From NCBI GenBank assembly GCA_050633505.1, contig JBOEGQ010000005.1:150378-214377 (forward strand): 64,000 bases of DNA, written 5' to 3'. The stretch comes from UBA1672 sp050633505 (GTDB lineage Bacteria; Pseudomonadota; Alphaproteobacteria; Micavibrionales; Micavibrionaceae). The notes below the pieces were generated by a model. That model saw only the letters and a program-made list of their open reading frames with translations. It was not told the origin of the DNA and did no database searches. The stretch's first letter is position 1. The number at the start of each line of letters is the position of its first letter. The position numbers and the translations under genes were made by a program. Of this stretch, positions 58,826-64,000 are shown piece after piece.

Positions 58826-60562
58826 CTAAAACTTATGTTTCACTTGGAAATAATATCTGGGGCCATTGTCGTTTGTTGTGTCAACGCGGCGCGTAAGCGG
58901 GAAGGCAACGCCTAAAGATGCTTGCGTATCTTCCAGAATATCGGCGCGTATACCAAAGCCGGTTGAAGCTAGAGAGTCGCGCTTTCCTGCAGATGTTGTT
59001 GCATCTTGATTCCATACGCGGCCAGCATCCCAAAAACCATATAGCTGGTAATCTGTGACGTATTGAACGTTATAAGGTTCGTTCCATTGAAGCTCAACTT
59101 TACCGGACACACCGTCATCACCGACAATTTCTGAGGCGTCATATCCGCGCCCGAATGTTGTGCCACCGACACCGAATTCTTCTGAACTGAGGAGGGGGGT
59201 GGCCGCCCATTGCGCTTGTCCTGCAACAAGTAAGTTAACTGACGGAAGTAGGCGTTGAAGTCTTTGTGCCTGAACATTAACCTTTGTGTAATGCGGGTTT
59301 CCTCGCCCTCTGGTCAGGTCGCTGTCACCGCGGTCACTTGCACCAAATATATCAATTCCTTGAGAAACTTGAAAATCAAATGCATTTAGACCAACGCCTG
59401 CGAATGTGTCCATAAATTGAGCGGTCGCCCCGATACGGACACTGCGGATATGGTCTTTACGTGGGGTTGGTTCCAAGTCATTTTTGCTCTCAACATTTCG
59501 AAGGTCAAACGTTGCGCGTCCTGTAAAATTTGTTGTGCGTGAGCGAATGAATGGGTGCGATACTGTTGCGCTAAAGAACTTGGAGTGTCCTTCAACATCA
59601 AATTCATCGAGGTCAAATCCCGGCTCTGTTGATGTGATGCTTCCGATGAGGCGTAATTTACTACCAAATCGGGATAGAGGCTGTTCATAGACTACAGACC
59701 CGAATAAGAGCTCATCGGCGTCATCTTTATCTCCTGCGACAACGAATTGCCCGGAAATGCGTTCGTTATATCCCAATGCAGAGTTCAGGGTCCCAAGATA
59801 AGCCAATTGGTAAGGTCCCAAATATCGGCTGCCGTAATTATCAAATGACACTTCTGCTTCGTATTTGTCACGCTCTACAACGATTGTCAGGTCGGATGCG
59901 CCCGGAGTCGTTTTGGATGGGCTTAGAATGCTTCGGGCTGTGATACCGGGTAGATCGTTAATAAGAAGGAGGTAACGTTCTAGATTTTTGGCATCTAATA
60001 TATTGTTTTCCCGCAAATTGTCTGCGTATTTTCTGATTTGCTTTACGGCTTTGGCATTGTCTTCACCTTCGATGGTGATGTTGTCAACAAACCCTTCAAC
60101 GACCATGAGCCGAACAAGGCCATTCTCAATTGTTTGGGGTGGGACAACAACCTGTGTCAGGATATATCCCTCATTCCGGTACTTTGTTGTCAACGTGTTG
60201 GCGATACCATAGATGTCTTCCAGAGAAACGGTCGTGCCCAGTTGGTCACGGTAGATGTAATCAATTTCTTCTGCGCTGTATGCGCCTACACCATCAATCT
60301 TCAGGCTGTTTAACGCGAACTTTATGTCTGCCGCACCTTCGGGAGCTTGTTGTGGTGCGAGATCTTGAATGGCGATCTCATTTTGTAATTCAGGTAATTC
60401 ATCAGAGAATAATAACTCTTCTCCTGCGCGTGCAGGATCTGCAATACCTGTTGCGTTTTCGACTTGCGCATGTGCAAGTGGGATAATGGCTGCTGTGGTT
60501 GCGAGTATTGTTGCACCAAAGAGCGCCTTTTTAAATGATATAAATATTGTATTATCAGACAT
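58826..60562 (-). CDS. Two-partner secretion transporter (FhaC/ShlB/HecB type), 578 aa
   Basis: Outer-membrane Omp85-superfamily pore that exports its partner exoprotein. Signal peptide ends near AHA (LFGATILATTAAIIPLAHA). POTRA domains follow (FALNSLKIDGVGAYSAEEIDY, QVVVPPQTIENGLVRLMVVEG, which is the POTRA_2 signature). The 16-stranded barrel region has YGSRYLGPYQLAYLGTLNS and GGTTFGRGYDASEIVGDDGV, the loop-6 RGY motif. The final strand ends in Phe (YYFQVKHKF), as outer-membrane proteins do. It is divergent from a large exoprotein, the expected TpsB/TpsA pairing. Confidence 0.93.
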   Translation of the reverse strand: MSDNTIFISFKKALFGATILATTAAIIPLAHAQVENATGIADPARAGEELLFSDELPELQNEIAIQDLAPQQAPEGAADIKFALNSLKIDGVGAYSAEEIDYIYRDQLGTTVSLEDIYGIANTLTTKYRNEGYILTQVVVPPQTIENGLVRLMVVEGFVDNITIEGEDNAKAVKQIRKYADNLRENNILDAKNLERYLLLINDLPGITARSILSPSKTTPGASDLTIVVERDKYEAEVSFDNYGSRYLGPYQLAYLGTLNSALGYNERISGQFVVAGDKDDADELLFGSVVYEQPLSRFGSKLRLIGSITSTEPGFDLDEFDVEGHSKFFSATVSHPFIRSRTTNFTGRATFDLRNVESKNDLEPTPRKDHIRSVRIGATAQFMDTFAGVGLNAFDFQVSQGIDIFGASDRGDSDLTRGRGNPHYTKVNVQAQRLQRLLPSVNLLVAGQAQWAATPLLSSEEFGVGGTTFGRGYDASEIVGDDGVSGKVELQWNEPYNVQYVTDYQLYGFWDAGRVWNQDATTSAGKRDSLASTGFGIRADILEDTQASLGVAFPLTRRVDTTNDNGPRYYFQVKHKF

Positions 60563-61115
60563 GGCTAAACCACCTTCAAAATATATAATGCGTAACTATG
60601 TGAGTAAAAGTATAATCAAGAGCCGAGACGTTGATCTGGGAAGATAAAAAATACACGTCTACAATTTTCAATAATATCTCTTTTTCACATATTTTCAAGT
60701 GGATTAAGCCCCTTTACGGTTGAAATGTAAATATTAAATTTCAAAATTGTCACATTAACGTATTTTCCGTTATCCATTGAATTACTTTAGTTTTTTCTAA
60801 AGAACCGCGGCCTTTGTGGCTTACGGCAGGGGTTCCTCTTTATTTTACGAAAAAAATTAACGTTTCATTAATATTTTATTGTATTTTTTTGCCAAAGCTG
60901 CCATAAGTTGCTCCTATACAATTTTTATGTTTGTTAACTTTTGCAATGATTTGGCGGTTGTTTTTTCATGTGAAAAAGAGGGCGCAGGTCATTTCATTGC
61001 CCGAAATAGTTTTGGCATGATATTTGCTATAACTCCTACTAGGGTTACAAACTGAAATGTTGTTTTACTAAAAAAGAGCAGATTAATTTATTTATTTATT
61101 ATTTGAGCAGAGGGC
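60563..61115. other. Divergent intergenic region of the TPS locus, no gene
   Basis: 553 bp, AT-rich. It should hold both promoters of the tpsB and tpsA pair. A moderately strong hairpin-like segment lies at 60802-60835 (GAACC...GGTTC with inner GGCC...GGC pairs) followed by CTCTTTATTTT. It could be a structured leader, an sRNA terminator or a regulatory element. No coding frame is convincing. Confidence 0.5.
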
Positions 61116-64000
61116 ATGAAAATGTTTAGTCAATCTACCAGCAATCAAAAAGCTGCATATCGTTTATCCATGGGCAGAAAAAGTGCAGGATCGTCAATAT
61201 TATTGAAATCGACGACGGCCATTATTGCCGGTATGATGTTAATGCCTGGTTCTGCGACGGCAGATACACCGACCAATTCATGGGATTATGATGTCGACCT
61301 AAGTGGTAACCTGACAAAGGATGTATCCACTGCCGGTGAGACTTATATCACTGTTGATGGCGGCAATGGTTTTGCAGAAGGTAATGCAGATATCTATGAG
61401 GGGCACTCTGTTGATGTGCAGGGGAATGCCAGTTCCACATTTGCTTATCGTGATAACCGTGACAACATTGAATCCACCTTGGCGGGTACTCTGACATCAA
61501 ATATGAAGATTGTCGTTCTGGATAAGGATGGCCTGTTTTTTACAGAGGGCTCTGTCATTGATGTTCAAAGTTTGATTGTTGGCCCGGATGCCGCTTTTAG
61601 TGATGTGATGGATGGCGGTGAGTTGACGCTTTTGGCAGGGGAAGAGGGACACCGTATTGTTCTGAACGGATCTATCACTGTTGCAGAGGCCGGCTTGGCC
61701 GCGTTTGTTTCTCCATTTATCGTAAATAACGGCGTTATTAATGCGAAAATGGGAACTGTTGCAATGGGGGCAGGCGAGACTGTAACGCTTGATCTTTATG
61801 GTGATGGTCTCTTGGAAATTGCGGTTGATGGTGAATTAGAAGATGCGTTGATTGAAAACAAAGGTCGGATTAATGCAGAGGGAGGTACTGTACAAATTAC
61901 GGCTGCTGCGGCCAAAGACACACTTGATAATATTGTAAATAATGAGGGTATTATCACTGTTGCATCGGCAACAGTTAAGGGCGGTAAAATTATTCTGTCT
62001 GGTGGCGATTCCGGTACGGTTCAAAATAATGGTAAACTTGAAACGTCTGCTGGTGGTTCTGTTGATATATCGGGTGAACGTTTCCAACAAGGTGAAGAAG
62101 CCGTTCCTGTTCCGCGCCGAAGACCTGCTCCTGAACAACGTAATCAGATCATTGATCTGCCAGAAGATTCTACCAATCCTGAGCTTTTGGCCGGTGGCGG
62201 TGATGTAACCATCACAACATCGGGTGATGTCGAGATTTATGAAGGTTCTATCGATGCCGCAGGCGGTGATATTACCATTGATAATGGCGGTGTATTTTAT
62301 TCTGAATTGCCTGAAACATTGAAAACGCAAGGTGAGGGGACAATTACCCTTAACCAGAATAAGGGGCGCTCTGTAAGTGGTAAAGTGGCCAAAATCCAGA
62401 ATGCGATTGATGCAATTGATAATCTGGGTGATGGACTTAATACAATTAATGTCAGTGCCGGACGCTTTAGAGAAGCAGTCGAAGCAGATCACGCGAATCT
62501 GGTTCTGAATGGTGCCAATGCTGGTGTTGATGGTGATGATCGCCGCGGACGCGAGACTAAGATTATTCCAAATTCCCCGGGCATCCATGTGACTGCTGAT
62601 AATGTAACTATTGATGGTTTTGAAATTATTGGTGGTGAAGCAGGTGTTTATGTTGATGGTGCGGATAACGCGACGATCTCTAACAATGTAATTCATGGTC
62701 AAACAGACGGATTTGATGGTGGAGATGGTGTTTTGGTGGAGCACAGCAACGGCACATCTATTTCTAATAACCACATCTATGATGTTAATGATGATGGTAT
62801 CGACGTAGAGCACGCTGATTATGTTTCTATTGTCGGCAATACAATTGCGCTATCTGGCGATAACGGTATTGAGGTTGAACATGCCGGCCATGCGTTCATT
62901 GGTTGGAACGATGTTGTTGGTTCTGCTGATGACGGAATTGATGTAAAACGTGTAGGTAGCACCAATATTATTGGTAACACGGTTTTATTCTCTGGTGATG
63001 ACGGTATCGACGTATATGGTGCACGTGATTACGCCACTATTGCAGGTAATACAGTTTCCTTCTCAGGCGACGATGGTATTGAGGTATCGGGTTCTGGTCA
63101 TACTTCTATTCTTGATAATGCCGTAACAGTATCAGGCGATAATGGTATCGCAGTTGATCGTGTTGGCCATGCGTTCATTGGTTGGAATGGTGTGCTTGGT
63201 TCCGCTGATGACGGTATCAATGTAAAATATGTCGGTAGTACCAATATCGTTGGTAACACGGTTCTCTTCTCTGGTGATGATGGTATCGATGTGAAAGGTG
63301 TACGCGATTACGCCGTTGTTGCGGGTAACGTTGTTGCTGCATCTGGTGATAATGGTATTGAGATCTCCGATTTGGCATATGCCTCTGTCTTTGGTAATGC
63401 GGTTGCGGGTTCCGGTGATAACGGTATTGCGATTTCACATGCTGGTCATGCATTTGTTGGTTGGAATGGTGTGCTTGGATCATTTGACGATGGTATCGAT
63501 ATTAAGCATGTCGGTAGTGCAGAAGTTATCGGTAATACGGTATTGTTCTCAGGTGACGATGGTATCGATATAGAAGGCGCCAGTGATTACGCTCTGGTTG
63601 GTGGAAATACAATACGTCATTCCGGCAACGATGGTATTCGTGTCGGAGGTAGTGGATCCGTAGGCGTAGTTGGTAACCGCGTACATGATAGTGGTGATGA
63701 TGGTATCGATGTTGCCTATGTTGATGAAACCTTCATTGGTTGGAACCGCGTATCTAAATCATCTCATAATGGTGTTCAGATTAATAATGCAGATGAAGCC
63801 ACAGTTGTGGGTAACCGTATCCGTAGATCAGGCACTGACGGTATTAACGTTTATGGCGGTGATGATATCGAAATCATAGATAATCGCATCCGTAAATCTG
63901 GCGATGATGGAATTGACGTGGATGGTGCGTCTCATACATCCATTATTGGTAATGGTGTGTTCCTTTCCGGTGATAACGGAATTGAGGTAACAGGCAGACG
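61116..64000 (+). CDS. Large two-partner-secreted beta-helix exoprotein (continues past the window)
   Basis: Open reading frame from ATG 61116 to the window edge, at least 961 codons with no stop. An extended signal peptide (about 1-52: ...STTAIIAGMMLMPGSATA) is typical of TpsA proteins. Residues about 55-330 are a filamentous haemagglutinin TPS-like domain (STLAGTLTSNMKIVVLDKDG, FFTEGSVIDVQSLIVG, NNGVINAKMGTVAMGAG). A proline/arginine linker (VPVPRRRPAPEQRNQ) follows. From about 450 on come parallel beta-helix (PbH1) coils, each with a GDDGIDV-type Asp-rich turn (SFSGDDGIEV, LFSGDDGIDV). The coils form a 93-residue super-repeat. It is divergent from its likely transporter. A surface adhesin or carbohydrate-active role is plausible but unproven. 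Confidence 0.88.
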   Translation, partial: MKMFSQSTSNQKAAYRLSMGRKSAGSSILLKSTTAIIAGMMLMPGSATADTPTNSWDYDVDLSGNLTKDVSTAGETYITVDGGNGFAEGNADIYEGHSVDVQGNASSTFAYRDNRDNIESTLAGTLTSNMKIVVLDKDGLFFTEGSVIDVQSLIVGPDAAFSDVMDGGELTLLAGEEGHRIVLNGSITVAEAGLAAFVSPFIVNNGVINAKMGTVAMGAGETVTLDLYGDGLLEIAVDGELEDALIENKGRINAEGGTVQITAAAAKDTLDNIVNNEGIITVASATVKGGKIILSGGDSGTVQNNGKLETSAGGSVDISGERFQQGEEAVPVPRRRPAPEQRNQIIDLPEDSTNPELLAGGGDVTITTSGDVEIYEGSIDAAGGDITIDNGGVFYSELPETLKTQGEGTITLNQNKGRSVSGKVAKIQNAIDAIDNLGDGLNTINVSAGRFREAVEADHANLVLNGANAGVDGDDRRGRETKIIPNSPGIHVTADNVTIDGFEIIGGEAGVYVDGADNATISNNVIHGQTDGFDGGDGVLVEHSNGTSISNNHIYDVNDDGIDVEHADYVSIVGNTIALSGDNGIEVEHAGHAFIGWNDVVGSADDGIDVKRVGSTNIIGNTVLFSGDDGIDVYGARDYATIAGNTVSFSGDDGIEVSGSGHTSILDNAVTVSGDNGIAVDRVGHAFIGWNGVLGSADDGINVKYVGSTNIVGNTVLFSGDDGIDVKGVRDYAVVAGNVVAASGDNGIEISDLAYASVFGNAVAGSGDNGIAISHAGHAFVGWNGVLGSFDDGIDIKHVGSAEVIGNTVLFSGDDGIDIEGASDYALVGGNTIRHSGNDGIRVGGSGSVGVVGNRVHDSGDDGIDVAYVDETFIGWNRVSKSSHNGVQINNADEATVVGNRIRRSGTDGINVYGGDDIEIIDNRIRKSGDDGIDVDGASHTSIIGNGVFLSGDNGIEVTGR
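62889..63998 (+). repeat. 279-bp super-repeat in the exoprotein gene
   Basis: The H-A-F-[IV]-G-W-N segment begins at 62889, 63168 and 63447, exactly 279 bp apart. A diverged copy (E-T-F-I-G-W-N) begins at 63726, again 279 bp on. Each unit is 93 residues, four helix coils of about 23 residues. The perfect spacing shows duplication in four-coil blocks. Confidence 0.85.

Noticed and set aside
60780..60860. Cyclic-di-GMP riboswitch upstream of the exoprotein
   Set aside because: Stem pairs exist but the conserved GEMM core bases are not present, so only a generic hairpin is reported.
61836..62813. 325-codon open frame on - within the exoprotein gene
   Set aside because: Its composition (many Ile, Asn, Thr, Arg) is the mirror of the repeat-rich exoprotein frame; the + frame continues unbroken from 61116 to the edge with TPS and beta-helix features.
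62889..64000. CRISPR-like periodic repeats at the right end
   Set aside because: Periodicity is a multiple of three, in frame, and explained by beta-helix coils in the protein.

Overview
The window is a chromosomal piece, about 43% GC by eye, from a Gram-negative bacterium that looks like a deep-branching alphaproteobacterium. The pointers are the acpP-fabF-mltG neighbourhood, a phasin gene with PhaR-like operators, a LapG-like BTLCP protease, a bifunctional HldE, ClpS, the two-partner secretion locus and the family mix as a whole. The species cannot be named from the sequence. Most genes are compact housekeeping genes. Two stretches (about 15.5-27.5 kb and the right end) are accessory.

Layout. 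0-3 kb: a glycosyltransferase (cut by the window edge) behind an asparagine synthase. 3-6 kb: four orphan genes, two of which are paralogues of an unrecognised small-protein family, plus a secreted ChaN/TraB-like protein. 6-8.4 kb: two regulator/target pairs (HxlR with cytochrome b561; WYL regulator with an SRPBCC protein), each sharing a divergent control region. 8.4-15.4 kb: mltG, fabF, acpP, thrC, an M48 metalloprotease and a BI-1 family membrane protein. 15.5-27.4 kb: an island at tRNA-Ala(GGC). It starts with a decayed serine integrase that reads back into the tRNA gene. It then carries a HEAT-repeat gene boxed by 38-bp inverted repeats, a periplasmic TPR protein, and a partly duplicated locus. 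In that locus, membrane-protein genes precede RTX-type secreted proteins, and a 164-bp direct repeat contains a terminator and a leader hairpin.

27.7-35 kb looks like an envelope-stress district. A TPR membrane protein, an AAA ATPase and a small membrane protein lie on +. On - lie an M50-like membrane protease and an operon of ribbon-helix-helix regulator, PspA, YqiJ-like protein and flotillin. That operon's near-consensus promoter lies inside a long palindrome. 35-44 kb: DUF2628 protein, hldE, a BTLCP protease with an N-terminal MshEN cyclic-di-GMP-type motif pair, a CDF transporter, a Ppx/GppA-like protein, two lipoproteins, a prepilin-like protein and a D,D-carboxypeptidase with a SPOR domain. 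44-49 kb: phasin, then methionine-salvage genes mtnB-mtnD-mtnC and mtnA. 49.6-55.6 kb: tRNA-Glu, a TetR regulator, coaE, a glutamine amidotransferase, a DEAD-box helicase with an assembly gap in its repetitive tail, a cold-shock protein, dnaQ and clpS. 55.7-58.6 kb: a PycTM-like membrane protein, a glycosyltransferase and a sulfotransferase. 58.8-64 kb: a two-partner secretion pair, with an FhaC/ShlB-type transporter divergent from a large beta-helix exoprotein that runs off the window.

The most noteworthy items are: (1) the MshEN-BTLCP fusion, which suggests direct cyclic-di-GMP control of a LapG-type protease; (2) the RTX/membrane-protein module with its duplicated leader repeat; (3) the inverted-repeat-flanked HEAT-repeat gene; and (4) the RHH-PspA-YqiJ-flotillin operon with a self-evident operator. 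All functional statements are from reading sequence and family knowledge; no database search was run.
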